Notes under the pieces: generated by a model
Told to the model about the DNA's origin: nothing
Databases searched by the model: none
The model's input: only the letters and a program-made list of their open reading frames with translations
Translations under genes and position numbers: made by a program
From: Chondromyces crocatus
Lineage (GTDB): Bacteria > Myxococcota_A > Polyangia > Polyangiales > Polyangiaceae
DNA length: 64,000 nt
Direction of reading: 5' to 3'
NCBI RefSeq assembly: GCF_001189295.1
Contig: NZ_CP012159.1
Coordinates: forward strand, 9,222,501 to 9,286,500
In this document: positions 1-8,980 of the stretch, piece after piece
How the letters are laid out: the number at the start of each line of letters is the position of its first letter
Numbering within the stretch: the first letter of the stretch is position 1

Positions 1-1454
1 TCCGCGGCCGCGAGCGAGGCGCGAAGACGGAAGGTGACGAGCTGGGAAGCGTCGACGAGGTGCACCAGCACGCACGCCAGCGCCGCAAAGGCGAGGCGTG
101 CGGGGACGAGCCGGCGCGAGAACCGGGGGAGCGCCAGCGTCAGGAGCGCCACACCGACCGCAGCGCCGTAGCGGAGGACGAGGAGCAGCCCCTGGGAAGG
201 GATGGGCGACAGGGCGAGCCAGAGCGCGAGGGCGACCAGGAGAAACGCGCCAGCGCCCGCCAAGGCCTGCTCCGCCCGTCGGGGGAGCCAGGTCGAGGCC
301 CCCGAACCCTCCGGGTACGCCGTGCTGCCACGAAGGCTGACGGCCCCCGCGTCGCTGAGGCGAGAGAGTGAGGGACGCCCGGAGATCGGGGCATCCTCCA
401 GCTCCAGCCCCGGGGAAGAACCTCGGCCTGGCGAGGAGGGCCTGGCGGCTGGGATGGATCCTCGAACCGAGGGGTTGCCACCTCGCGTCGAAATGGGCCC
501 GGCATCGTCGAAGGCCCTCGCGCCGCGCTGAGAGTTCGGCGCCGCATCGAGCACATCCACGAGGCGTCGCCCAGCTCCAGGCTCGAAGACCGGACCCGCC
601 ATCCCCACGACGTCGGCCTGCCCGTGACGCTCGAGATCGTGGAGGAGAGCAGCCACGTCCTGGTAGCGAGCCGCAGGATCCCGCGCCGTGCACCGACGGA
701 TGATGCGCACCAGCCCCTGAGGTGACGACGAGAGCGGGAAGAGCGCTGGCACCTCGGCCACGGGCTCGTCCGGATCACGGCCGAGGAGCAGGAAGTAGAG
801 CACCCGACCGAGGCTGTAGACGTCGGCCGAGGCCCCGAGCACCCCTTCCCCCGCGAGCGCTTCGGGCGCGGCATAGGGGCCGTGACCCCCAGCATCGGGC
901 GACGCGGCGACCAGGGAGGGGAGATCGGTCAGCCCGAAATCGGCCACGAGCGGCTCGAGGGAGTCGCTGACGAAGACATTGGAAGGCTTGAGGCCTCCAT
1001 GGATGACGCCGGCCTCGTGCGCCCCCTGGACCGCTCGGCAGAGGAGTTCGAAAAAGGGGACGATCTGCGGAGGCGTCCAGGAGAGCGCTGTGAGATCGTT
1101 CAGATCCCCTTCGGCGAGGGCAGTGACCAGCGTGAGACCGTCTGGGCTCGACCGGAACACGGGCAGGACGCCGGGCGGCGCTCCGCCAGCACACAGACGC
1201 ACGCCGGCCGCCGCCCCCCGCGCAAACGCGGCGCTGGCTCCTGGTGCTTCGGCGCGGGCAGGGTCGAAGATCTTCAGCGCGACGGGCCGCTCGCCATCGA
1301 GCCCGGACCACACGCGCGTGACGTTGCCGACGCCCAGAGGCGCCGCGAGCAACACATCGAGGACGGTGTCACCTGGCTGCAGGGCGGCAGGATCAGCAGG
1401 AAGAGGGCGCCCCTCCGCAGAGGCGGCGCCGGTCTGGAGAGCAGTCGCGGACAT
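1..1454 (-). CDS. Ser/Thr kinase-like membrane protein, predicted pseudokinase (partial, runs off window start)
   Basis: The ATG at 1454 lies three bases after the pilin stop codon, so the gene is probably the second cistron of that operon. The reading frame stays open to the window edge, so the C-terminus is missing. The kinase fold is visible: a Gly-rich-loop-like LGVGNVTRVW, the beta-3 lysine in PVALKIF, the DFG motif in VADFGL, an APE motif in YAAPEAL and a subdomain IX SADVYSLGRVLYFLLLG. The catalytic loop, normally HRDxKPxN, reads HGGLKPSN, so the catalytic Asp is replaced by Gly. After the kinase domain comes a linker and then at least two hydrophobic stretches (about 30-280 in the window), so the protein is membrane anchored. 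Phosphotransfer is unlikely; a scaffold or sensor role is inferred. The family is confident, the role is not. Confidence 0.8.
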   Translation of the reverse strand, partial: MSATALQTGAASAEGRPLPADPAALQPGDTVLDVLLAAPLGVGNVTRVWSGLDGERPVALKIFDPARAEAPGASAAFARGAAAGVRLCAGGAPPGVLPVFRSSPDGLTLVTALAEGDLNDLTALSWTPPQIVPFFELLCRAVQGAHEAGVIHGGLKPSNVFVSDSLEPLVADFGLTDLPSLVAASPDAGGHGPYAAPEALAGEGVLGASADVYSLGRVLYFLLLGRDPDEPVAEVPALFPLSSSPQGLVRIIRRCTARDPAARYQDVAALLHDLERHGQADVVGMAGPVFEPGAGRRLVDVLDAAPNSQRGARAFDDAGPISTRGGNPSVRGSIPAARPSSPGRGSSPGLELEDAPISGRPSLSRLSDAGAVSLRGSTAYPEGSGASTWLPRRAEQALAGAGAFLLVALALWLALSPIPSQGLLLVLRYGAAVGVALLTLALPRFSRRLVPARLAFAALACVLVHLVDASQLVTFRLRASLAAA

Positions 1455-1457
1455 CGT

Positions 1458-2117
1458 TCACTCCTCCGCGTCCTGGATGCCGATGCCAGGGCTGATCGTC
1501 AGATCGTGCCCCATGGCGTAGCCGGTGATGATGAACCACGAGAACTTGTTGTCACCATCCACGTCCCCTTTCGCCGAGATGGCGAACTGACGTGAGAGCG
1601 GCACGCCAGGGGGGCTCGGTGGAGGGCCATTTCCCCCCACGTTCACCGGCGGCGCGCCCATGTTGTAGCGATACTGATAATGCTGAGCCTGCTCATTGCT
1701 GAACCCGACGCACTTCCAGCCTCCGAGCGTATTGCCGGTGTTGTAGTCACGACCCGCCTGGCCGCTGGGCTGGTATTTCCGGCGCTGCACGCTTCCCATG
1801 GCGGCGGGCACGGAGGTCGTATCCCGACAGAGTCCCGGGTCGGGACCGAGCGCGTTCACGGCGCCGATGTTCACGTAGTTCTTCACCGCGAACGTGGTCG
1901 TGAGCGCGCGGGCAATCCCACCGATCATGTGCTTCGCCTCGGCCGTGCGGGCGCTGGCGAAGTAGCTGTAGACGCGCTGCGTGCCGATGGCCGCCAGGAC
2001 GCCGACGAGGGCCACCGTGATGCCGATCTCCACGAGGGAGAAGCCACGACGAGCTGCACGACGGGAGCGGCGGGGGAGCGAGCTGGGTAGGTCGTTGGAA
2101 CGGGTACTGGGCTTCAT
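1458..2117 (-). CDS. Type IV pilin-like / pseudopilin protein
   Basis: A 219-residue protein. The start at 2117 is preferred over upstream starts because an AGGGGA ribosome-binding site precedes it at proper spacing. It has a basic leader ending in RRG, then the class III prepilin signature FSLVEIGITV with Phe at +1 and Glu at +5, followed by one hydrophobic helix. The C-terminal part is a globular domain with Cys residues and a GGWKCVGF / YQYRYNMG pattern common in myxobacterial pilin-like proteins. It should be processed by prepilin peptidase and assembled into a pilus-like or type II secretion-like fibre at the inner membrane. It immediately precedes the pseudokinase gene. It could be a major pilin or a minor pseudopilin; the sequence does not decide this. 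Confidence 0.85.
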   Translation of the reverse strand: MKPSTRSNDLPSSLPRRSRRAARRGFSLVEIGITVALVGVLAAIGTQRVYSYFASARTAEAKHMIGGIARALTTTFAVKNYVNIGAVNALGPDPGLCRDTTSVPAAMGSVQRRKYQPSGQAGRDYNTGNTLGGWKCVGFSNEQAQHYQYRYNMGAPPVNVGGNGPPPSPPGVPLSRQFAISAKGDVDGDNKFSWFIITGYAMGHDLTISPGIGIQDAEE

Positions 2118-2478
2118 CGTCTTCCCCTGAGCAAGAGGCACAAGGCCCCAGGGTAGAATCCGGAAGTCCGTCTCCCCATTCAACCTGTTTGTGACGGAAT
2201 TGCCGCCAGGAAATGGCTCTTTGTAGGCGTCAGCGCCGTGCGGTGCTGCGCGAAACGGCGCTGTAGGTGGGAGAATGAACGTCCGAGGAGCAGGTCCTCC
2301 GTGGAGAGCCAGCCGCTCAACAACATGGTCCCACCCGTCCCGAGCACCACGGATGGACAACAGGGGATGATTCCGTGTCCGCAACCGCCGTAAAGCACGA
2401 GCCGAGCGAGCCGCTAGCCTGCTTTGGATCAATGCCCAAGCAGCTCACGTACACTCAATCAAGTCACTCCTCCGGAGT
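2118..2478. other. Intergenic region without a recognisable gene
   Basis: About 360 bases between the pilin-like gene (reading away) and the 3' end of the Asp-box lipoprotein gene. It should hold the promoter of the pilin-kinase operon. No sigma-54 type -24/-12 pair was recognised by eye. Short ORFs here look like chance frames. Confidence 0.5.
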
Positions 2479-4161
2479 TCAGGGCCAAAATGACGCAGCG
2501 TGCACGACCGGCGGTTCGTTGAGCAGGCTTCTCTGATCCGTCCAACCCGTGACGAAGATATACGGGTTATGAGGATAAGCCGCGAGCCCTTGATAATGAC
2601 CCATCGAATAACCCACGATACTACGAAAACCGCTAATCTGCCCGCCCGTGGGGCTATGCCATGTCGCTCCCCCATCGAAGCTCATTGTACCGAACCGATG
2701 AACATCCTCGAAATTCATCGAGTTATTCGACCAATCCTGGGTCGTATACCAGGTAAGACCGACCCTCGCCGTCGGCTGGTCATGATAGCGTGCGACGGCC
2801 AAGGCGGGTGACCACTGGTCATGCACTGGCAGCCCGGACGCCGCGTCGACACTCGAAGGCTCGAACATCAGCTGCCAAGAAAGCCCAGCAATTTTCTTGT
2901 ACACACGCACACGAGCAAAAGACGTGGGCGTCTCATTAAAGCCGATGGCAGCATAGAGCGTTCCATTGATGTGATCGATCCCCAGGTCTGGGCGAACCAG
3001 CTGCTTGTTCCACGGAGTTCCGCTGGTGCCACGGCTGGCCCCCACACAGTTCACCCAGGTTGAAGCGGACGCGACCGTTTCCGCTGGAGTCCAGACGGTG
3101 AAATCTGAATCCGACGAAGAAGAGATCAACTTCCACTCGACACTGACCGTACCACCGCTCGGGCATGTGGCCTGAGCATCATCATAAGTCGGGTACAAGA
3201 TATACACATCGGTCTCGTGGTTGGAGGGGTTCTCAATGGGGAAGTGCCTTCTCGCCACGACCTTGGCCTGTCCAGCTGTTGGAGGGATCGGCACTTCAAC
3301 TGGACCCTTATCAATTTGAAATACAGGATTCAGGAACCTCACATCAGTGAGAGACAGCTGCCACGTCGGAGTCTCAGCGCTGACGTTATTGATTATACGA
3401 GTTTGCCGCCACAAAGACACAAACGAATATTTCAGATGAAACATCTCCCCCACGGCTGCCGCGGTAGGATAGTCGATTTGCCATCTGTGATTATGAGGAA
3501 GCGGCGGAGGCGTCAGAATATGAGGATTGCTGAAAGATTCTCCTCCACTGAGCGATCTTGCCGCAACCAGATCAGTTCGAGGCGTTCCTCCAAGTCCGTT
3601 TTTACTCCCCGCCACCGTTACATAGACCAACAGATTATTATCGCGCCGGATATGGCTCATGGGCCATCGATTGAAAGACAGGACGGTTGGCCAACCTTGG
3701 TATGAGTCAAAGGCTGTCCCATCGCTCATCGTGTTCGCAGCGGGCATTCCCCATGCTCGCCCACTGACGGGGGCCCCCCCCCATGTGTGCTCATCGGCAA
3801 GAACGGGCAAGTTCCATTGAATGCTCGGATCCACGAGACTCGCTGGGTCCAGCCTCCCGTAGTTCCAATAAGTTCGACCATTCTCCTCGTACCCCACCAC
3901 TGCGGAGGTTACGAATTGCGTCTCTCCGGCCGGCCCTTCGTACATTTCACCATCGACCACTGCAATGCTGACAGTCGAAGCACCTGTCGCAGCTGCTGGT
4001 GGCCCAGATACCCGCTTCTCTATACCGAGCAAAGCGAAGGCATCCAGACTCTCGGCGAACATGACCCTTTCAGTCACATCATCACTGCCACAGCCCGTTC
4101 CCGCAACGGGAATACACGCCACGACGATCGAACATCCCATACCCACGAACTTCCGATTCAT
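2479..4161 (-). CDS. Secreted lipoprotein with Asp-box (BNR/sialidase-like) repeat
   Basis: A 560-residue protein with an N-terminal signal peptide ending near GTGC, a somewhat weak lipobox. An AGGGGG ribosome-binding site precedes the ATG. The motif FDGGATWHSP (near residue 515) is a clear Asp-box (SxDxGxTW type), and SLSGGESFSNP (near residue 205) looks like a degenerate one. Asp-boxes occur in beta-propeller sialidases and related extracellular proteins. The catalytic Arg triad of true sialidases could not be identified, so enzyme activity is not claimed. The gene has a visibly lower GC content and more mixed codon usage than its neighbours and lies next to an IS remnant, which suggests horizontal acquisition. 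No partner gene is evident. Confidence 0.65.
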   Translation of the reverse strand: MNRKFVGMGCSIVVACIPVAGTGCGSDDVTERVMFAESLDAFALLGIEKRVSGPPAAATGASTVSIAVVDGEMYEGPAGETQFVTSAVVGYEENGRTYWNYGRLDPASLVDPSIQWNLPVLADEHTWGGAPVSGRAWGMPAANTMSDGTAFDSYQGWPTVLSFNRWPMSHIRRDNNLLVYVTVAGSKNGLGGTPRTDLVAARSLSGGESFSNPHILTPPPLPHNHRWQIDYPTAAAVGEMFHLKYSFVSLWRQTRIINNVSAETPTWQLSLTDVRFLNPVFQIDKGPVEVPIPPTAGQAKVVARRHFPIENPSNHETDVYILYPTYDDAQATCPSGGTVSVEWKLISSSSDSDFTVWTPAETVASASTWVNCVGASRGTSGTPWNKQLVRPDLGIDHINGTLYAAIGFNETPTSFARVRVYKKIAGLSWQLMFEPSSVDAASGLPVHDQWSPALAVARYHDQPTARVGLTWYTTQDWSNNSMNFEDVHRFGTMSFDGGATWHSPTGGQISGFRSIVGYSMGHYQGLAAYPHNPYIFVTGWTDQRSLLNEPPVVHAASFWP

Positions 4162-4720
4162 GCCAATAACCCCCTAAACGCAGAATGTCCTTGGACATCA
4201 TCCGACTCACAACGCAAAGCATCTCTACACGAGCGCAACGGAAAAATTCAACCAACTGATCCATCTACTTCGAATTAATGTATTCCAAGCAGCGCAGATG
4301 TCGTTGATCTGAACCACTTTGACCACCGTCTTCGGTCCTTGCGCTCCGCTGATTCGCTTCCGGCTTCTTCCGTGAATGAGGGAAGATGCGCCGAGGGTCG
4401 AAACTCACTCATCAACTTTTTCCGCTTCCGCAAAGCATACCTTGGTCGAGATACACCCGAGCCAATGGTTTCCCCGCTGGTACACGTCCCAATGAGGTAC
4501 TCAATCGTCTCCCGTGCCACCTTTGCGACGCACGTCGGGCGCAGTGTCTCTCTGGAAGTTCTTTCCCGAGCGAGGCGATCCTACCGAGACCGAACGCTAG
4601 GCTCGTTTTGGGCACTTTTTTCGCCGCTCTCGTTGATTGCAGAGAGAGGCAGTGGTTCTCTCAGCTTCCTTCGTGGCCGGCTAGGCCCAGAGAACTCGTG
4701 GTTGCTGAGTTCAAGTGGGA
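4162..4720. other. Lower-GC intergenic stretch, no recognisable gene
   Basis: About 560 bases between the Asp-box lipoprotein gene and the left end of the IS-like element. Base composition resembles the low-GC lipoprotein gene rather than the genome average. Open frames on both strands encode nothing I recognise. The first 100 bases should carry the promoter of the lipoprotein gene. Confidence 0.5.
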
Positions 4721-6056
4721 CCCTAGAGACCTGATCAGCCAAGAGCCAAGCAAAGCAGGCAGTTGCGCACAGGAGGCTCGACGGCGCCCTGGGTATCTGG
4801 TCAAAGGGGGCCGGAGGGTGGGCGCATGCCGAGCCTGTGGAAGCCGCCGGTTGAGCTGTCATCGCGGGAGCAGAGGGTCGTCAAGCGATGCGCCCAGAGG
4901 CGTGCCGCCGGCCCAGCTTGCGCTCGCGTCGCTGCTTCAAGCGGCGCTCGGCGTCCCGGATCACGAGGTCGTGGAGCTGACGGCGATGGACCTGCGCTGG
5001 CAGATGGTGCTCGATTGCCTGGGAGCTGAGGAGCCCATCTTCTCCCAAGGCACCCTCTTCAACTTCCGTCAGCGTCTCATCGACCACGATCTGGACCGCG
5101 AGTTGTTCGACAAGACAGTGCACCTGGCGCGAGAGTCAGGCGGCTTCAGCGCCACCCACCTTCGGGCCGCCTTCGATTCCAGCCCCCTGTGGGGCGCGGG
5201 CCGCGTCGAGGACACCCTCAACTTGATCGGACGCGCGGCCAAACATGTGGTGCGTACGGCGGCGGAGATGACGGGACGAGCCTTCGTGGATGTGGCTCGT
5301 GAAGCCGGTGTCCCCGTCGTCACGGCGATCAGCATCAGCGACGCGGACATGCGCCACGGTCGCAAGAGCAAGAGCAAGAGCAAGCGCATCGACGGCTACA
5401 AGCGTCACCTCGCGGTCGATCTCGATGCCCCGGGTCTTGTGTGCGGGGTCGCGATCGCTCCGGCGAATAGGCCCAAGCACCTGGCAGCAGCCGAGCTATT
5501 CCACGATATCGCGCGCCAAGGCGCTGAAGTGCAGGAGCTGTACATCGACCGAGGGGATCTCGGCGATGAGGCGGTCGAAGCGCGGCGGAAGGAAGGGATG
5601 CGTGTGCACTGCAAACCATTCCCGTTGCGTAACGGGGAGCTGTTTTCCAAGCGCGAGTTCACCCTCGATCTAGAGGGCAACACCGTGTGCTGCCCGAATG
5701 AGGTGATGCCACTCGAACTGGGCCGAACCGTGCACTTCCCAGCATCGTCGTGCTCATCGTGTCCAAAGCGCGCCCAATGCACTCGGGCTCAGGATGGCCG
5801 AGGACGCAGTCTCACCATCCACCCCAACGAGCCCTTCCTGGTCGAGCTGCGTACCCGGGCCAAGACCCCCGAGGGGCGTGCCGAGCTGCGTCAGCGTCTG
5901 GCCGTCGAGCACGGTCTGGCGAAGCTCCACGACCGGGCCCGCTACCGAGGGACCCGCAAGAACCTGTTTGACCTGCGACGCCACGTGGCGCTCAGCAACC
6001 TGGCCGTGGTCGACCACCAGCTTCGGTTTGCAGCTTAACTGGTCAGGTCTCCAGGG
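4721..6056 (+). mobile_element. IS1182-like insertion sequence, internally deleted
   Basis: The element is bounded by terminal inverted repeats that I can read directly. The left end is CCCTAGAGACCTGATCAG at 4721-4738. The right end at 6039-6056 is its inverted counterpart, CCCTGGAGACCTGACCAG, matching at 16 of 18 positions. The transposase lies between them. No target-site duplication was evident outside the repeats. At about 1.34 kb it is shorter than I would expect for relatives of this family, and the N-terminal part of the transposase is disrupted. Confidence 0.8.
4826..6038 (+). pseudogene. IS1182-like DDE transposase, N-terminal frameshift/deletion
   Basis: The N-terminus MPSLWKPPVELSSREQ starting at 4826 is in one frame, but from about 4900 the recognisable protein continues in another frame (VPPAQLALASLLQAALG, then FSQGTLFNFRQRL). 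In relatives that I recall, roughly 45 residues of the N-terminal helical region sit between these two blocks. The simplest reading is a deletion of about 130 bases that also shifted the frame. The catalytic half is intact to the stop, including DSSPLWGAGRVEDTLNL and a C-terminal DRARYRGTRKNLFDLRR region. An open frame could start as far back as 4386, outside the element, but that extension is not homologous-looking. Probably inactive. Confidence 0.75.
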
Positions 6057-6162
6057 AGCCCCATTGGGGCCCCCTCGGCTACGTCACTGGCTTGACGAGC
6101 ACCATCGCGCGGCGTCGAAGTTTATCCAGCTTCGTGCCCGGGGGGGAACCAGACGCGACTGA

Positions 6163-7989
6163 CTACTGCGGAGCGGTGGGAATGATCACGGTGTTGATCG
6201 GCTGGATGCTCGCCCCTGCGGGATAGGCGTAGCTCACGGCCTGCGTCGAGAAGTTGCCCGTCGCGGCGCTGCCCCAGCCCCACACCGTCAGCCCCACCGG
6301 ACCGCTGCTCGTCAGCTCGTTCCGGCCATTGTTGCAGCCGTTCTGGGGCACGAAGTTCCCGCGTACGAGATCGATGCGGGTGTACTCGTATTCCCCGCCG
6401 GTCCCGACCGGTTGCCAGCCCGTCAGCGTACCCGCGCACGCAAGCTGCACGTCCGCAAACCCGCTCTCCGTCCGCTTGCGCGTGACGACGAGGTTCGTCT
6501 CCGGGTACGTCGGATCGGTGAAGAACGTGTAGCTCTTCAAGTACTGCTGCGGAGGCACGACGTTCACGAACTCTGGATCGCCACGGCAATCATTGGTCGG
6601 TCCCACCGAGGTGCAACCCGTCATGTGCGCCGACATGTAGAAGGGATGGTCCGCATCCTGGCTCCGGACCACGAAGGGACCAGAGGCGCGAAACTCGCCG
6701 ACCTGACCGCTGGCGAGCGTCGACGGCGCTCCCGGCGGGGGCGCGGGATCATAGGTGAGAACGGTCCCGTCGACGGCTCCTACCACGCGCCACGGGGGAG
6801 ACTCTTCCTGACCATCATAGCGATTGCGATAGCGAACGGCGACGTACTCGTGGCCCAGCGCCTTCACCGGCGGAATCTGCTGGTGCGCCGAGTCACAGGC
6901 CCCCTGGTTGACCTCGATGTTCAGGCAAGAGGCTGCACCCCAGAGGCCGATCGGCTTGTTCGACTCGATCGGGCTCCCGATGAGCTGCTGGTCCTGGCTG
7001 AACTGAAGCACCTCGCCCCGCTGCAGGGTGTAGGTGACAGGCGCTCCGGCAGGAGCAGGGGCAACGTTGGCTCCCCCCACGATGGGAACGACCGGATTGA
7101 TGGTGACCTGCGTATCGGCCTCTGCAGCGACGATATCGATGGAGGGCTGTGCTCCGAGAGCAATGGCGCTCTTCCGGTAGGCATCGACCGCAATGTAGTT
7201 GGTATCCCAGACGCTCGTCGGAAGGAGGAGCGAAGCGCTCGTCGCTGCACTTGCACCACCGCCATACGGGAAGATGGTGTAGGCCACCACGGGAGCCGAG
7301 GTCGTCAGACGGAACGCCGCGCCTCTTCCGGTCCCGAGCACCGCCGCATGAGCGACGGTGAATGCTGGCGTGATCGTGGCGGGGCAATTCGTGAGCGTGT
7401 TCCCGTAACGAGCCAGGAACAGAATGGCAACTTCCCCGGCGGGGAGCAGTCCACCCGGTAGCGCCGTGTAGGTGATGTTCTGGCCATTGCCCGAGGGGAT
7501 CCGGGCGAACTGGGAGATGTCGAAGGTCTGGCCTGCTCGTTCGACCCCGATCGAGACCGGGCTGTTCCACGTGTTCGTGATGAACGCCGCGAAACAGGCG
7601 CCAGCAGCTACAGGAATGACATCCGGGGGGAGTGCATAGTAGTCGCACCCTATCGAACTCTTGTTCTGCCGGGCGCTCTCACACGCTTCGACGCACCCCT
7701 CGAGCCCGCACCCCTGATCGGGGGGGCACTCCTGGATCACGTTGCCGTTGCAGTCGAGCACATGATGGAGATCGCTGGAGCAAGTCCGGCATGGGCCACC
7801 ACCACCGACGTCCACGCCGCCGGTGAGCACGCCAGACGAGCCTCCGCTCCCTCCAGCACCACCAGCGCCATCGCTGGTACTCGCGTCACTGAAGCCTCGT
7901 TGCTCACCCGTCGCCGAGCACGACGCCGCCAGCACGACCGCTGTGCCGATGCCGAACACGCCCACGACCGTCGTGGGAAGCCATCTCAT
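6163..7989 (-). CDS. IgGFc-binding domain lipoprotein
   Basis: A 608-residue secreted lipoprotein. The start at 7989 has a GGAGGA ribosome-binding site. The signal peptide ends in a lipobox-like LAASC at about residue 24, followed by a Gly/Ser-rich linker and a short Cys-rich patch (CRTCSSDLHHVLDC). From about residue 110 the sequence follows the bacterial IgGFc-binding pattern (after the N-terminal domain of mucin-like FCGBP): YTIFPYGGG, LLLPTSVWDTNYIAV, SNKPIGLWG, CDSAHQQIPPVKALGHEYV. Such proteins are abundant in Sorangium and relatives and are thought to be outer-surface adhesins; the ligand is unknown. It ends about 100 bases from the IS remnant and appears to be a single-gene transcription unit. 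Confidence 0.8.
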   Translation of the reverse strand: MRWLPTTVVGVFGIGTAVVLAASCSATGEQRGFSDASTSDGAGGAGGSGGSSGVLTGGVDVGGGGPCRTCSSDLHHVLDCNGNVIQECPPDQGCGLEGCVEACESARQNKSSIGCDYYALPPDVIPVAAGACFAAFITNTWNSPVSIGVERAGQTFDISQFARIPSGNGQNITYTALPGGLLPAGEVAILFLARYGNTLTNCPATITPAFTVAHAAVLGTGRGAAFRLTTSAPVVAYTIFPYGGGASAATSASLLLPTSVWDTNYIAVDAYRKSAIALGAQPSIDIVAAEADTQVTINPVVPIVGGANVAPAPAGAPVTYTLQRGEVLQFSQDQQLIGSPIESNKPIGLWGAASCLNIEVNQGACDSAHQQIPPVKALGHEYVAVRYRNRYDGQEESPPWRVVGAVDGTVLTYDPAPPPGAPSTLASGQVGEFRASGPFVVRSQDADHPFYMSAHMTGCTSVGPTNDCRGDPEFVNVVPPQQYLKSYTFFTDPTYPETNLVVTRKRTESGFADVQLACAGTLTGWQPVGTGGEYEYTRIDLVRGNFVPQNGCNNGRNELTSSGPVGLTVWGWGSAATGNFSTQAVSYAYPAGASIQPINTVIIPTAPQ

Positions 7990-8104
7990 GAATCATCCTC
8001 CGTGCCAGGCAAGCGCAGGGAGTGTGTGCTCTTCCCGCGTCGGTTCGCCTTCCTCCTCAGGCTACCGAAGCAAGGCGCCGAGAGATACCGCGGGATGGCA
8101 CCGC

Positions 8105-8980
8105 TCAGAACGTTCCTGCCCAGGAAAACAAGGGTGACGACAGCGGACTCCCTGCCCCCACGGCCATCGCGCTCGCAGCGGAGCCCTGCGCACCACGCCC
8201 TGGCCCGAGGTCGACCATCGGGTGCGCATACCCCACGGCGACGCCAACCACGTGCCCCAGCAGAAACCCTGCGCCCACGTCCTCCCAGGAGTGCGCCCCG
8301 GCCCCGATCCGAAGGGCCATGGTCACCAAGGTCGAGGCCTCGGCGAGCCCCAGGGCCCCCAGACGAAGCGCGCCATTGCCCGGTGTCCTCGCGAGGAGGG
8401 ACAGGTGAACACCAGCGATCGCCGCCACGGGCGTGGTGTGACCGGAAGGGAACGCCGTGAACTCCTCGTCGTCGCCCCGACAGCGCCCATCGTGCCACGC
8501 GCGCGGTCGACAGCGCCCCGTCAGCCGCTTCACCGTGGCGACGATGCCCGTGGCCAGCATCACCGCCTCGGCATCGATGAGGGTCGTGCGCAACGCACGC
8601 GCATAGGGGTTCGGGACGCCGTGCTGCGCGAGGTACGCCCCCTCGAAGAGCGTCATCCCCCCGCCCAGGAGGAACGCGCCGCCCAGCGCGCCGGTGAAGT
8701 CGCTGATCCGGGCGAGCGTCGGGTGATGCGGCCGGGCGGCGTAGGGTGCCCAACCGATACGCTGCTGAGGGATGAAGTACATGGCCATCGAGGCCGCGCT
8801 CACGCCGGCGAGCACGGCCTCGGCGGGCGCCGAACGGAAGGCCCAGTCCGGCGCGGCAGCACCAGGCGGGTTCGCCGACGCCGTGGCCGACGCGGTGAGG
8901 CCAACCGTGAACGCCACGGCGGCCCCAGTGACGCCGCGCCACCTCCGCGACCCGATTGCGCGGGAGGAGCGCGGCCTCAC
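8105..8980 (-). CDS. PAP2-superfamily phosphatase, membrane/periplasmic
   Basis: A 291-residue protein with a GTG start that overlaps the stop of the upstream M16 gene (GTGA), so translation is probably coupled. An N-terminal signal/anchor (TGAAVAFTVGLTASATASA) is followed by several hydrophobic helices. All three PAP2 signatures are present: KxxxxxxRP as KRLTGRCRP, PSGH as FPSGHTTP, and the Rx5Hx3D motif as RIGAGAHSWED. The family hydrolyses lipid phosphates or phosphate esters outside the cytoplasmic membrane. It is the last gene of an operon with two M16-like proteins. The C-terminal 30 residues are low complexity. Confidence 0.85.
   Translation of the reverse strand: MRPRSSRAIGSRRWRGVTGAAVAFTVGLTASATASANPPGAAAPDWAFRSAPAEAVLAGVSAASMAMYFIPQQRIGWAPYAARPHHPTLARISDFTGALGGAFLLGGGMTLFEGAYLAQHGVPNPYARALRTTLIDAEAVMLATGIVATVKRLTGRCRPRAWHDGRCRGDDEEFTAFPSGHTTPVAAIAGVHLSLLARTPGNGALRLGALGLAEASTLVTMALRIGAGAHSWEDVGAGFLLGHVVGVAVGYAHPMVDLGPGRGAQGSAASAMAVGAGSPLSSPLFSWAGTF

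Noticed and set aside
4339-4734. 131-residue frame upstream of the IS element
   Set aside because: No recognisable family, runs into the IS left end and shows no start signal; treated as non-coding.
4386-4825. N-terminal extension of the transposase frame
   Set aside because: It begins outside the left terminal repeat and does not resemble IS1182 N-termini; the real start is probably 4826 in another frame.
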